Shown here one piece after another: positions 19,348 to 26,943 of a stretch of DNA of 64,000 nucleotides (its first letter is position 1; each line of letters opens with the position of its first letter). Made by a program: the position numbers and the translations under genes. The stretch spans positions 186,001 to 250,000 of the forward strand of contig NZ_JACJQO010000005.1 in assembly GCF_014696715.1 (NCBI RefSeq), read 5' to 3'. The notes below the pieces were generated by a model. It saw only the letters and a list, made by a program, of their open reading frames with translations. It made no database searches and had not been told where the DNA came from. This DNA is from Pseudanabaena sp. FACHB-2040 (GTDB lineage Bacteria; Cyanobacteriota; Cyanobacteriia; Phormidesmidales; Phormidesmidaceae).

Positions 19348-19950
19348 ATGATGCAGCCCGCTTTGACCCTGGCTACGCTCGAAACGTTTGAGGCGCTGCT
19401 GGGGCAGCGACAGACCCATCCAGAGCAGGCGGCGGCTATTGATGCTCAGATAGAGGCTCTGTTTAGCCAGGAGCTAGCCGTCATGGTGATGGACATGGCG
19501 GGGTTTTCTCGGCTCACTGTAGATGCGGGGATCATTCCGTCCTTGGCTCAGATCTATCAGATTCGGTCGCTGACGGTGCCCTTAGTCGAAGCTTCTGGCG
19601 GACGCATTTTGAAGCTAGAGGCCGACAATGTCTATGCCGTGTTTCCCAGTGCTGAGCAGGCGCTGATGGCGATGGAGAGCGTGCTCAGTCGACTCCAGGC
19701 AGAAGACCTGCACGCCAGCATTGGCATTGGCTTTGGCGAGGTGCTGGTGGTGGGGGAGCGAGACGTCTTTGGCCACGAAATGAACTTGGCCTCGAAGCTG
19801 GGGGAAGACATTGCCGAAGACGATGAGATTTTGCTCACAGCCGCTGCCTTTGCTGCCCTGCCTGCCTTGCCCCCTGGTGTTGAACCCCTGCAGGCAGAAG
19901 TCTCTGGCCTAATGCTCCAACTCTACCGGGTGCCGCTCCAAGAGCGCTGA
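19348..19950 (+). CDS. Class III nucleotidyl cyclase-like protein
   Basis: The catalytic-domain fold of class III adenylate/guanylate cyclases spans most of the protein. Metal Asp positions are present (MVMDMAGFSRLT and LKLEADNVYAVF), as is the substrate Lys (ILKLEAD). The region with the transition-state Asn/Arg reads MNLASKL, with Asn present but Lys where Arg is usual. This may lower or abolish cyclase activity. The frame is open from 19213, which would add a signal-peptide-like, HIP1-encoded stretch. The ATG at 19348 (MMQPALTLATLE) fits a cytosolic cyclase better. Neither start has a strong ribosome binding site. Confidence 0.7.
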   Translation: MMQPALTLATLETFEALLGQRQTHPEQAAAIDAQIEALFSQELAVMVMDMAGFSRLTVDAGIIPSLAQIYQIRSLTVPLVEASGGRILKLEADNVYAVFPSAEQALMAMESVLSRLQAEDLHASIGIGFGEVLVVGERDVFGHEMNLASKLGEDIAEDDEILLTAAAFAALPALPPGVEPLQAEVSGLMLQLYRVPLQER

Positions 19951-19995
19951 GGGGATGCGCTAGCATGAAAGACTACGGTTTACAGACCTGGTCCT

Positions 19996-20493
19996 ATGGG
20001 GATGGTTTCTTGTGCGATCGCACTTGGCAGCAACTTAGGCGACTCCCGGTGCATCTTGCAAGATGCCCTGACTGCCCTGGATGCCACTGAGGGCATAACG
20101 GTCTTAACCCATTCCAGGTTTTATGAAACGGCCCCGGTTGGCCCGCCCCAGCCCGACTACCTCAACTGCTCTGTCCTGCTGCAAACCTGTCTGGCCCCAG
20201 AAGCCCTACTGCGAGAACTGCTGCAGATAGAGGCCAGCTTTGGCCGCGTGCGCCGCGAGCGTTGGGGGCCTCGGCTGCTCGATTTAGACCTGATCTTGTT
20301 TGGCGATCTGGTGCTGACTACCCCCACGCTGCAAATTCCCCACCCCCGGATGCACGAGCGGGCCTTTGTGCTGGTGCCCCTAGCAGAAGTTGCGCCAGAC
20401 TGGGTCGAGCCGATCTCAGGCAAGACAATTGCCCAGCTGGTCGAACAGGTGGATTGCAGCGGCGTTCATTTACTCGGCGTTAAGGGAAGTTGA
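19996..20493 (+). CDS. folK: 2-amino-4-hydroxy-6-hydroxymethyldihydropteridine pyrophosphokinase
   Basis: HPPK transfers pyrophosphate from ATP to 6-hydroxymethyl-7,8-dihydropterin in folate synthesis. The 165 residues cover the whole family domain: ALGSNLGD near the N-terminus, the pterin-binding SRFYETAPVGPPQPDYLN, the loop RRERWGPRLLDLDLILFGD with the two metal-binding Asp, and HPRMHERAFVLVPL. Cytoplasmic. It lies 45 bp after the cyclase-like gene and 142 bp before the NUDIX gene, on the same strand. Confidence 0.95.
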   Translation: MGMVSCAIALGSNLGDSRCILQDALTALDATEGITVLTHSRFYETAPVGPPQPDYLNCSVLLQTCLAPEALLRELLQIEASFGRVRRERWGPRLLDLDLILFGDLVLTTPTLQIPHPRMHERAFVLVPLAEVAPDWVEPISGKTIAQLVEQVDCSGVHLLGVKGS

Positions 20494-20635
20494 AGAACTG
20501 TAAAGTATTTTCCAGAGTCTCCGATCCTAGGCTGGCTAATCCTGGGGAACAGCGCTTCAATTGGTTAGACAAATTGCCGCTGCTTTTTTCAGCCAGCTCG
20601 GCAGCTAGTCAGCCCAGCTACCATCAGGAAATCCT

Positions 20636-21208
20636 ATGCCCCTTGGTCATGAACCGCCCCAACTGCTCAAGCAGCGCTTGTTTTACGAGGGCCGCAAGTT
20701 TAACTTTGAAGTGATTCGCCTGCGCCTGCCCAACAAAGCTGTTGGCGATTGGGAATGCGTGCGGCACCCCGGCGGAGCACTGGTAATTCCGCTGACGGCA
20801 GAGGGCAAGCTGGTGCTGGTGCGGCAGTACCGATTTGCAATGCAGGGACGCCTGCTGGAATTTCCGGCAGGCACGATTGAACCGGGCGAGTCTCCGGCAG
20901 AGACGGTGCTGCGAGAAATCGAGGAAGAAACAGGATACCGGGCTCAGACCTGGAAAAGCCTTGGCAAGTTTCCCCTAGCCCCCGGCTACTCCGACGAGAT
21001 AATCTATGCCTTTCTAGCAACAGATTTGGAGAAGCTAGAAATGCCCCCCGATATGGACGAAGACGAGGATATGGAGGTGGTCTTGATGACCCCTGCAGAG
21101 CTAGAAAAAGCAATTTTGGCTGGCGAAGCGATCGATGCCAAATCAATCTCTAGCTTTTTTCTGGCCAAGCCGTTTCTCGACTCGCTGTTACCCCAATTAG
21201 GTTTGTAG
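20636..21208 (+). CDS. NUDIX hydrolase, ADP-ribose pyrophosphatase type
   Basis: The Nudix box GTIEPGESPAETVLREIEEE followed by TG is complete (Gly, Glu, Arg-Glu-hydrophobic-x-Glu-Glu). N-terminal features RHPGGALVIPL and LVRQYRFAMQGRLLEFPAG match the ADP-ribose pyrophosphatase subgroup, which hydrolyses ADP-ribose to AMP and ribose-5-phosphate. It may also act on other nucleoside-diphosphate sugars. The 190-residue length is typical. A palindromic TAGGTTTG/CAAACCTA hairpin overlaps its stop codon. Confidence 0.9.
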   Translation: MPLGHEPPQLLKQRLFYEGRKFNFEVIRLRLPNKAVGDWECVRHPGGALVIPLTAEGKLVLVRQYRFAMQGRLLEFPAGTIEPGESPAETVLREIEEETGYRAQTWKSLGKFPLAPGYSDEIIYAFLATDLEKLEMPPDMDEDEDMEVVLMTPAELEKAILAGEAIDAKSISSFFLAKPFLDSLLPQLGL

Positions 21209-21238
21209 ATCAGGTTGAGCATAGCGAAACCAAACCTA
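21198..21238. terminator. TAGGTTTG palindrome between convergent genes
   Basis: TAGGTTTG (21198-21205) and CAAACCTA (21231-21238) bracket AGCATAGCGAAAC. It lies between the convergent NUDIX and DUF4278 genes. The arms and core resemble the TAGGTTGGGTT/AACCCAACCTA repeat family found elsewhere in the window. It could serve as a bidirectional terminator. Confidence 0.45.
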
Positions 21239-21272
21239 CAGGAGCTACAGGAGCCGTAGCTTGGACGTGTTA

Positions 21273-21458
21273 TTACACTTCGTGGTTGTACTTAGCGCCT
21301 CGGTAGGTTAGCTGCACCTGCCCGTGGTAAGCCTGGCTGAGCTTGAAGTGCTTGCGCTGCACCCGAGCGCCGCGATAGGTACCGATTTGTTCGGTATTGC
21401 TTTCCTGCAGGTTGGGCTGCTGGGCTTCGTAATGTGCGCCACGATAAGACAGTTGCAT
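21273..21458 (-). CDS. DUF4278 small protein
   Basis: The 61-residue protein has the DUF4278 hallmark of repeated Tyr-Arg-Gly: LSYRGAHYE at the N-terminus, TYRGARV in the middle and LTYRGAKY near the end. These short cyanobacterial proteins are of unknown function, and some family members carry stress-induced domains. No signal peptide. It reads away from the 55-residue gene upstream. Confidence 0.85.
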   Translation of the reverse strand: MQLSYRGAHYEAQQPNLQESNTEQIGTYRGARVQRKHFKLSQAYHGQVQLTYRGAKYNHEV

Positions 21459-21699
21459 GATTAATTCCTCAAGGGTTTTCAGGTGCCTAGGTTTTTGGGG
21501 GCTGGGACGAAATAGACTGTTTTTCCCGGCATTCCTTACAAACCGTATCTATTTACACAGTTTATATAGGCTAACTGTGCAGCTCAAGGCGTGTAACCCG
21601 TAACAAGGGGGATTTTCACAATTCTTCTTATCGTTGAGGCGGCTTTGGGAGGTAATCCTGCTTGCCCTAATCGCTCTGTTGCAGGAAAACAACGTTGAA

Positions 21700-21867
21700 T
21701 TAGCCTGCTTTAGCGGTGGCCTCTGCCGTTTGCAGCGCAAACTCTGCTTGGGTGAGCGTGGCCGCCACCTGATACATCACTTCTAGCGGCAGCTCGGGCT
21801 GGTTGGTTTGCAGATAGTCTAGGTAGCCGTTAAAGGTGCTGAGCACAATCTGTTTGGTCTGAAGCAC
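21700..21867 (-). CDS. Small helical hypothetical protein with GTG start (55 residues)
   Basis: A GTG at 21867 is preceded by AAGGAGG 8-9 bp upstream, a near-ideal ribosome binding site. It opens a 55-codon frame ending TAA at 21700-21702. The product begins VLQTKQIVLSTFNGYLDYLQ and ends AEATAKAG. It is amphipathic-helical, contains LPLEVMYQVAATLTQAEFAL and has no membrane segment. No family is recognised. The strong ribosome binding site and coding-like composition support expression. The gene would be missed by ATG-only searches. Confidence 0.55.
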   Translation of the reverse strand: MLQTKQIVLSTFNGYLDYLQTNQPELPLEVMYQVAATLTQAEFALQTAEATAKAG

Positions 21868-22034
21868 AAAGCTGCCTCCTTGCGATTTACCCCAATACTG
21901 TATGCCGAAATCTTCCCGGTTGAATGGCCTAGCGAGAGGGTTAGGTGGGCTGCAGATTCACCTCGAAAGCGGCAGAGCATTGTCGTTATACTAAAACCCG
22001 GTCATTTTTAACGGGGCGGCGGCGACACAAGGGC

Positions 22035-23477
22035 ATGGCTGATCTGATTCTGTTTTGGCATCGACGCGATCTGCGGATTTCTGACAACTTGGGGTTGGCC
22101 GCTGCTAGAGAACGCAGCCCTAAGGTGGTGGGCGTGTTTTGCCTAGACCCTGGCATTTTGGAGACGGGGGACGTGCCTGCGGTGCGAGCCACCTATCTGA
22201 TGGGGTGTCTAGAGGAGCTGCAGAGCCGCTATGCAGCAGCAGGCAGCCGGTTGTTGATTTTGAAAGGCGATCCGAAGCAGAAAATTCCGGCTCTGGCTGC
22301 AGCCCTCGGAGCCCAAGCCGTATTTTGGAACCGCGACGTAGAGCCTTATTCTCGGGAGCGCGATAGAGCAGTGGCTCAGGCCCTTAAAGAGAAGGGCGTC
22401 GAGATGCGTACGACGTTTTGGGATCAGCTTTTGCATGGGCCGGGTGAGATTGTCAGCGGTTCTAATGCGCCCTATACCGTCTACACTCCCTTTTGGAGAA
22501 ACTGGGTGAGGCAGCCTAAGGCGGCTCCAGCTCCGGCTCTAGCAGGCGCTGAGGACTTAACGGCGGCAGAACAGGCAGCGGCAGCAGGGGCGGGTGCGAT
22601 CGCACTGCCCAGCGCCAAAGATTTAGGCTTTGTGTGGGATACGCCGCTGCTGTTGGCTCCTGGTGAAGCTGCAGCCCAAGAGCGGCTAGACTATTTCTGC
22701 AATAGCCAGCCGGTTGAGGAATATGGCGAACAGCGCAACTTCCCGGCTACCGAAGGCACTTCGCACCTGAGTGCGGCCCTTAAGTTTGGCGCGATTGGCG
22801 TTCGCACTGTGTGGGAAGCGGCGTTTTCGGCCTTTGAGCGCTCTCGCAGCGACGAAACTCGAGGCAATGTGCAGACCTGGCAGCAGGAGTTGGCCTGGCG
22901 CGAGTTTTATCAGCACGCAATGTATCATTTCCCGGAGCTGTCTCAAGGCCCATACCGCGACCCACTTAAGGATTTCCCCTGGGACAATGACGACGACCGC
23001 TTTCAGGCTTGGTGTGAGGGCCGCACGGGCTACCCCATTGTCGATGCGGCGATGCGACAGATGAACGAGATTGGCTGGATGCACAACCGCTGCCGCATGA
23101 TTACGGCCAGCTTTCTCACCAAGGATTTAATTATTAACTGGCAGCTGGGCGAAAAGTACTTTGAGCAGCGGCTCTACGATTGGGATTTGTCGGCCAACAA
23201 TGGCGGCTGGCAGTGGAGCGCTTCTAGCGGCATGGACCCCAAGCCCCTGCGAATTTTTAACCCAGCTACCCAAGCTCAAAAGTATGACCCCGACGGCGAA
23301 TACATCCGCCAATGGCTACCGGAGATCCGCCATCTAGATACGGAGCTGCTGGTGACAGGCAAAATTCCTAAGGAGGAGTGCGATCGCACCGGCTACCCCA
23401 CCCCAATTGTTGATCACAAGCAGCAGCAGGCTATTTTCAAAGCCCGCTACCAAGCGCAGCGGGCTCGAGTCGCCTGA
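22035..23477 (+). CDS. phrA: Deoxyribodipyrimidine photo-lyase (class I)
   Basis: Blue-light repair enzyme for cyclobutane pyrimidine dimers. ATG at 22035 ([14 protein letters not shown]) gives 480 residues; the longer upstream frame is not conserved. The N-terminal antenna domain (1-130) has WHRRDLR and WNRDVEPY. The C-terminal FAD domain has [33 protein letters not shown], the FAD/DNA motif [17 protein letters not shown], and the conserved tail [16 protein letters not shown]. Length and motifs fit class I photolyases of the cyanobacterial 8-HDF/FAD type rather than cryptochromes. The antenna type is inferred. Confidence 0.95.
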   Translation: MADLILFWHRRDLRISDNLGLAAARERSPKVVGVFCLDPGILETGDVPAVRATYLMGCLEELQSRYAAAGSRLLILKGDPKQKIPALAAALGAQAVFWNRDVEPYSRERDRAVAQALKEKGVEMRTTFWDQLLHGPGEIVSGSNAPYTVYTPFWRNWVRQPKAAPAPALAGAEDLTAAEQAAAAGAGAIALPSAKDLGFVWDTPLLLAPGEAAAQERLDYFCNSQPVEEYGEQRNFPATEGTSHLSAALKFGAIGVRTVWEAAFSAFERSRSDETRGNVQTWQQELAWREFYQHAMYHFPELSQGPYRDPLKDFPWDNDDDRFQAWCEGRTGYPIVDAAMRQMNEIGWMHNRCRMITASFLTKDLIINWQLGEKYFEQRLYDWDLSANNGGWQWSASSGMDPKPLRIFNPATQAQKYDPDGEYIRQWLPEIRHLDTELLVTGKIPKEECDRTGYPTPIVDHKQQQAIFKARYQAQRARVA

Positions 23478-23502
23478 ATTAATTCATTCCGACTAAGCAG
23501 CA

Positions 23503-23955
23503 TTACCGGCTCAAGGTCTCAAGCTCCTTCCTCATTCGGTAATGCGGCAGCGTCACCTCAATGAATTCTGACCCCTCGACCTGGTATCCCAGTTTTTCAT
23601 AAAATGCAGTTGCCGTCTTGCGCGCGTGCAGAGTCACCAAGCGAACCCCCTGCTGCCGTAGAATAGCTTCGACCTGCTTTAGCAGCGCTCTCCCGCAGCC
23701 TTGCCCCTGATACTCTGGTGCAACCGCCATCTGCCGCAGTTTGGTGGTGGATGAATCCAGCGCGATCGCAACCACACAGGCGATCAGATCATCAGCCGTG
23801 AATAGACCAAAGTGCAGCGCCTGGTCTTCGTGGGCTAGATCTTCTGCTGATAGCTTCAAGCCTAAGGGTGCTCTGAGAATGCGATCGCGCAACTTACACT
23901 CAAGCGCATATTCGGGTGAGCCAAAGCAAATTCGTTGAAACCTTACTCCATCCAA
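23503..23955 (-). CDS. GNAT family N-acetyltransferase
   Basis: The 150-residue acetyl-CoA-dependent transferase has the GNAT core: strand LRQMAVAPEYQGQGCGRALL, with the CoA-binding Q/RxxGxG/A loop as QGQGCG, then the helix VEAILRQQG and C-terminal FYEKLGYQVEGS. The acceptor is unknown. The ATG at 23955 lies 13 bp inside the end of the small membrane-protein frame upstream, consistent with coupled translation if that gene is real. Confidence 0.87.
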   Translation of the reverse strand: MDGVRFQRICFGSPEYALECKLRDRILRAPLGLKLSAEDLAHEDQALHFGLFTADDLIACVVAIALDSSTTKLRQMAVAPEYQGQGCGRALLKQVEAILRQQGVRLVTLHARKTATAFYEKLGYQVEGSEFIEVTLPHYRMRKELETLSR

Positions 23956-24167
23956 AACGCTAACTCAGCAGATTGAGTAGAGTCTTTAACCAACTCTTGA
24001 GAACGGGCTAGAGAGCCGTTCAACACTAGAAAAGACAAGCTCAACGTCACACAAACAGCAGTTAGGCCGATTTCTAAGCCCGAAACGTGGCGAATTTTGT
24101 TGGCGCAGGGGGAGGGGGCGTTTTTGGCTTGCTGCATTTTAGGGGAGGGGGCATCAACACCTTTCAT
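23943..24167 (-). CDS. Possible small single-pass membrane protein (74 residues)
   Basis: The frame has a Pro/Ala-rich N-terminus, one hydrophobic segment (LEIGLTAVCVTLSLSFLVL) and an acidic tail ending FWME. It overlaps the GNAT start by 13 bp, a pattern typical of coupled genes. No strong ribosome binding site precedes it, and I recognise no homologue. A predicted single-pass membrane protein of unknown function, or a chance frame. Confidence 0.4.
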   Translation of the reverse strand: MKGVDAPSPKMQQAKNAPSPCANKIRHVSGLEIGLTAVCVTLSLSFLVLNGSLARSQELVKDSTQSAELAFWME

Positions 24168-24500
24168 AATCGGTTATCTGCCCTTAGAAGGAGGTGACAG
24201 ATGACCGGGTATCACCGTGATTTTGTAGGACTTTAGCGGTGATGCTTCCCACCCTTGCTGGTGACTGTAGGCCCGAGCAGACGTGACGCAGGATTGGCGA
24301 TGAGAGTGATTCAAGTTTTAACTATGCGTGATCTAAATCATAACTGTGAAAGATGGGCTGTTTCTTGCCTCAATCTTCAGCCGCCGTTAACCAAATCAGC
24401 CTAAAGACTTAATCTCTAAGCTGTGCCAGGGCGCTAAAATAGAAAGTAAGTTCTGTAGTTATTGATACAGAAAGTTTTCAAAATTAGGGTTCCTCCAGCT
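24168..24500 (+). other. Region upstream of gifA with a possible leader peptide and hairpin
   Basis: A perfect Shine-Dalgarno (AAGGAGGTGA, 24188-24197) is followed by ATG at 24201 and an 11-codon frame (MTGYHRDFVGL, stop at 24234-24236). The stem ATCACCG (24211-24217) / CGGTGAT (24237-24243) overlaps its 3' half. The arrangement resembles a leader-peptide region. gifA starts 265 bp further on, after an NtcA site. No other gene is seen. Confidence 0.35.
24455..24468 (+). promoter_or_regulatory. NtcA binding site upstream of gifA
   Basis: GTA-N8-TAC (GTAGTTATTGATAC), with dyad symmetry extended by CT/AG on both sides, is the exact NtcA consensus. It lies 15 bp downstream of a TAAAAT (24435-24440) that could be the -10 box. 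So NtcA would sit over or after the start of transcription, the arrangement of a repressed promoter. NtcA is known to repress gif genes under nitrogen limitation. Confidence 0.75.
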
Positions 24501-24635
24501 ATGACTACTCAAGATCGTGCTCGTCAACTAATTGCCCGTCAGCGTCAGCAAAGCCAAAACCGCCGCGCCGCGATGCTGGGTCGCTCTACCCATGAAATCA
24601 GCCGCAGCGAAGTAGAAAATGGCCCTCTAGCTTAG
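24501..24635 (+). CDS. gifA: Glutamine synthetase inactivating factor-like protein (short IF7 type)
   Basis: IF7/GifA binds and inactivates glutamine synthetase when nitrogen is plentiful. This 44-residue frame begins MTTQDRARQLIARQRQQ and continues NRRAAMLGRSTHEI. It matches the IF7 pattern M(S/T)TQxxARxLxxR, NRxxxMLxR and xEI of characterised cyanobacterial factors, including the Arg-rich positive face that contacts GS. It ends after EISRSEVENGPLA, about 20 residues shorter than the classical about 65-residue factor. An NtcA site upstream and a strong intrinsic terminator 25 bp after the stop support an autonomous regulated transcript. The short C-terminus could change turnover or GS affinity. 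Confidence 0.75.
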   Translation: MTTQDRARQLIARQRQQSQNRRAAMLGRSTHEISRSEVENGPLA

Positions 24636-24656
24636 AGCTAACGGCTAAATAGTTTG

Positions 24657-24692
24657 CAAAAGGAGCGACAGCTAAGCTGTCGCTCCTTTTTG
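24657..24692. terminator. Bidirectional intrinsic terminator, gifA / copy B gene
   Basis: AGGAGCGACAGC (24661-24672), loop TAA, and GCTGTCGCTCCT (24676-24687) form a perfect 12-bp stem followed by TTTTT on the + strand and preceded by AAAA, which gives a T-run for the reverse strand. It can end both convergent transcripts. Confidence 0.9.
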
Positions 24693-24707
24693 GTACAGGG
24701 TTAAGGG

Positions 24708-24941
24708 TTATTCAATCAGCAGGTGCTTGGTAAGCATTCGCATCCATTCGTTGGGTCGCCCGGTAGGCAGCGGATCTGTCCAGTCGTTGGGCTCAGCGAA
24801 GTGGAGGATATAGAGATTTTTGATAATGCGATCGCAAGCAATCAAGCTGCCATAAACGACGATATGGGCTTTTTCACGATGGGGCGAAAGCTCAGCAAAA
24901 ACGGTGGGCGGCTGTGCGCCCGAGTCGGTTGATTGAAACAT
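24708..24941 (-). CDS. Small repeated-family protein, copy B (77 residues)
   Basis: Paralogue of the copy A gene at 9533-9766, same length. The core IVVYGSL, CDRIIKNLYILHFAEPNDW, then PTGRPNEWMRMLTKHLLIE is retained, with substitutions spread as expected under coding selection. Many changes are conservative (Arg/Lys, Leu/Met, Ile/Leu). No membrane segment, no known domain. It shares the structured leader upstream. It ends 15 bp from the bidirectional terminator. Function unknown. Confidence 0.65.
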   Translation of the reverse strand: MFQSTDSGAQPPTVFAELSPHREKAHIVVYGSLIACDRIIKNLYILHFAEPNDWTDPLPTGRPNEWMRMLTKHLLIE

Positions 24942-25318
24942 TGGGTTCTGGTTCCTTTGGTTTGTGGATAGAAACCTTTCCTACGTCTGTCATTGCGAGC
25001 CTTGGCGCAGCACTCTCCAGAGGGCAAGCCCCCCTCGAAACAGCTCCGTCTCACCCGCACAACAGGCGTGAGGTCAGGTTGAGGAAACCAGAACTCAAAA
25101 ACCCTGACCAATCCCGCTACATAGTGCAGTGGAGGATGATCAGGGTATCATCACCCTAGATCTCCGAGGCTGCCTAGTTCAGTTTTGGGGATTTAGCCGT
25201 CGGTCGGTGCCGCTAACACCTTCCGGCGGCGTCTAAGGTTTTCGAGTTCTGTATACCGCTGCCGCGTGCGACAGCTTAATGATTGAGCATAGGATAGGGG
25301 CGCGGCTGCGTCAACCGT
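24942..25318 (-). ncRNA. Conserved structured leader, copy B
   Basis: Reverse-strand counterpart of leader A: the whole leader-plus-gene block (24708-25318) is 611 bp, exactly the length of block A (9156-9766), with no net gap. The core hairpin lies at 25196-25230 (outer stem GCCGCCGG with CCGACGGC; one C-A mismatch). Relative to A, the pair at the sixth position changes from U-A to C-G and remains paired. The stretch GGTGATGATACCCTGATCATCC is identical to A. No promoter is identified. Confidence 0.5.
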
Positions 25319-25430
25319 GTTGTGTGCTGAGGGCCCAGAAATTTTGGATTTGGCTGTTATCAAATGGCGCTTTTTTGCGACTTACCTATAGAAGTCCAAT
25401 TTGGAAGCCTCATTACCCAGGAACGCATGA

Positions 25431-26018
25431 ATGAAGTTTCTCTCACCTCGTTCACCTGCCAGCCAAAGTTTCTTAAATTTAAAAATGAAGTCAGATGAGG
25501 AACTGGCCCAGGAAGCACAGCACAGTTCAGAGGCTTTTGCCGAGCTTTACCGCCGACATCTCAAAGCCGTCTACCGCTACCAGTTTGCCAGACTTGGTAA
25601 TGTTCACGATGCTCAGGACTTAACTGCCCAAACATTTTTGGCAGCCCAAGAAGGCATTGCCAGTTTTCGACGACGGGGCAAGTTTGCAGCTTGGCTCATG
25701 GGAGTTGCCTACCGAAAAAACGTAGACTACTTCCGCCGCAAACGCTCGACGCTGCCCTTAGAAGCAGCCACTAAAGTCGAGGATAATTCTATTGCGCCAG
25801 AAGACTTTGCTGAGCGGCAATTATCGCTTGATCAGGTGGCTCAAGCCCTTAGCCAACTGACTCCAGAACGAGCAGAAGCGATCGCACTTCAAATTTTTGG
25901 TGGGTTGAGCCTTGCTGAAGTGGCCCAAGTCATGGAAAAAAGCCCAGCTGCCGTCAAGATGCTAATTTCCCGCGCGTTGAAAGATCTCCGTAATTACTTA
26001 GCAACAACCTGTGAGTAA
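25431..26018 (+). CDS. ECF-type RNA polymerase sigma factor
   Basis: The 195-residue protein has sigma region 2 at about 30-100 (AFAELYRRHLKAVYRYQFARLGN, then AQDLTAQTF) and region 4 at about 130-190 (LTPERAEAIALQIFGGLSLAEVAQVM, SPAAVKMLISRALKDLR). No region 1 or 3 is present. AGGA lies 8 bp before the ATG at 25431, so I use that rather than the internal Met at 25485. The next gene, 6 bp downstream, encodes a single-pass membrane protein with an extracytoplasmic domain, the usual place for the cognate anti-sigma factor. Target promoters cannot be inferred. Confidence 0.9.
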   Translation: MKFLSPRSPASQSFLNLKMKSDEELAQEAQHSSEAFAELYRRHLKAVYRYQFARLGNVHDAQDLTAQTFLAAQEGIASFRRRGKFAAWLMGVAYRKNVDYFRRKRSTLPLEAATKVEDNSIAPEDFAERQLSLDQVAQALSQLTPERAEAIALQIFGGLSLAEVAQVMEKSPAAVKMLISRALKDLRNYLATTCE

Positions 26019-26023
26019 ATATT

Positions 26024-26632
26024 ATGAATTCTAAAGATCAGTCCAGTGAGCTGTCTCAGGCAGATTCAGCCTTACTTTCCCAACTAAGCCGCGCTGCAGA
26101 GGAAATTGAGCCAGATTCAACTTTTGAGGCCCAACTAGAAACCAAACTGTTGCAGGCTCGGCAGTCAGCATCGAGAGACACCCATCAACCGAAACTTCCC
26201 TCTAGAGGGTTGCGTCGGCGTGCTGCTTTAGTCGCGTATGCTTCGCTTGCGATCGCAGCTGGTTTAAGCATTACAACTATCACCTCCGGATGGCTGCCTG
26301 AGTGGGTAGTATCCGCTCTTACCTCAACAATTGATCCCCAAGCAAACGCACAGACCACTGCCCAACTTAAGGAAACGGGGCAAATTTTTGTGCGTGCAGA
26401 TGCTCAGGAAGTCAATGAAGAGACACAGGAAGTAAGAGCAATTGGCAACGCTGCTTTTATCTATCCAGAAGCTCAAATTGAAGCTAATGCTGATGAAATT
26501 CGATATGTGCCAACAGATCAGCAGATTGTTCTCTTGGGTAATGTTCGAATTTCACAGAGAGGCGAGCAATTGCAAGGTACAAGCGCAATTTGTTCAATTG
26601 ACAAAAAGCAGTGCCGCTTAAGTGAAGATTAA
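26024..26632 (+). CDS. Membrane protein with LptA/OstA-like domain, putative anti-sigma factor
   Basis: The 202-residue protein has a polar N-terminal region (1-62) and one hydrophobic segment (about 64-86, ALVAYASLAIAAGLSITTI). The C-terminal domain (about 115-200) has the OstA/LptA pattern: IFVRADAQEVNEETQEVRAIGNA, YPEAQIEANADEIRY, QIVLLGNVRISQRGEQLQG. Such domains bind lipopolysaccharide. The N-terminus faces the cytoplasm and could bind the sigma factor encoded 6 bp upstream, with the LptA-like domain outside. No ZAS zinc motif is present, so the anti-sigma role is an inference from context and topology. Confidence 0.75.
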   Translation: MNSKDQSSELSQADSALLSQLSRAAEEIEPDSTFEAQLETKLLQARQSASRDTHQPKLPSRGLRRRAALVAYASLAIAAGLSITTITSGWLPEWVVSALTSTIDPQANAQTTAQLKETGQIFVRADAQEVNEETQEVRAIGNAAFIYPEAQIEANADEIRYVPTDQQIVLLGNVRISQRGEQLQGTSAICSIDKKQCRLSED

Positions 26633-26701
26633 AAATGCGATTCTGCTTAACTTCTGCCAAACCTGTGAGCACTTTTTCTGGTGGGAGAGGTTGCGATCGC
26701 A

Positions 26702-26797
26702 CTAAATCCAATAGAACGCCTATGGCAGGAACTCAAGCGGGCTCTAGCTTGGATGCATTTTGATCGCTATGACCTCAAAGCAGTCCAAGCATCAAGC
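26702..26797 (+). pseudogene. IS630-like transposase C-terminal fragment
   Basis: The + strand frame reads LNPIERLWQELKRALAW, then FDRYDLKAVQ. This is the characteristic end of the IS630 family DDE domain (NPIE plus W motif). Only about 32 codons remain, with no ends or upstream catalytic residues, so it is a decayed remnant. Confidence 0.75.
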
Positions 26798-26880
26798 TCG
26801 GCGCGGGGTTTCTAAACCTAGCATTAGCTACGTTAACCTGCGGCAATCTCGGACGTAGGTAGAAGTTAGCAACAAAACTG

Positions 26881-26916
26881 AGAGCGGCGTTTCAAATTAA
26901 GTTAAAACGCCGCTCT
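26881..26916. terminator. Perfect 12-bp hairpin, terminator of the 26944 gene
   Basis: AGAGCGGCGTTT (26881-26892) pairs with AAACGCCGCTCT (26905-26916) around a 12-nt AT-rich loop. It lies 27 bp beyond the stop of the reverse-strand exoprotein gene. No long T-run follows in either direction, so it is terminator-like rather than certain. Confidence 0.6.
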
Positions 26917-26943
26917 TAGCGCTGGCTCTTAAACTCCCGATCC

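Larger units (their letters stand above)
26633..26943. other. 311-bp intergenic region with a transposase scrap and terminator
   Basis: Contains the IS630-like remnant at 26702-26797 and the hairpin at 26881-26916 (listed separately). The rest has no recognisable gene or signal. Confidence 0.4.

Noticed and set aside
24168-24200. Reverse-strand TCACCTCCTT resembling the 3' end of 16S rRNA
   Set aside because: Only this octamer-length match exists, with no rRNA around it; it is simply the complement of the Shine-Dalgarno on the forward strand.
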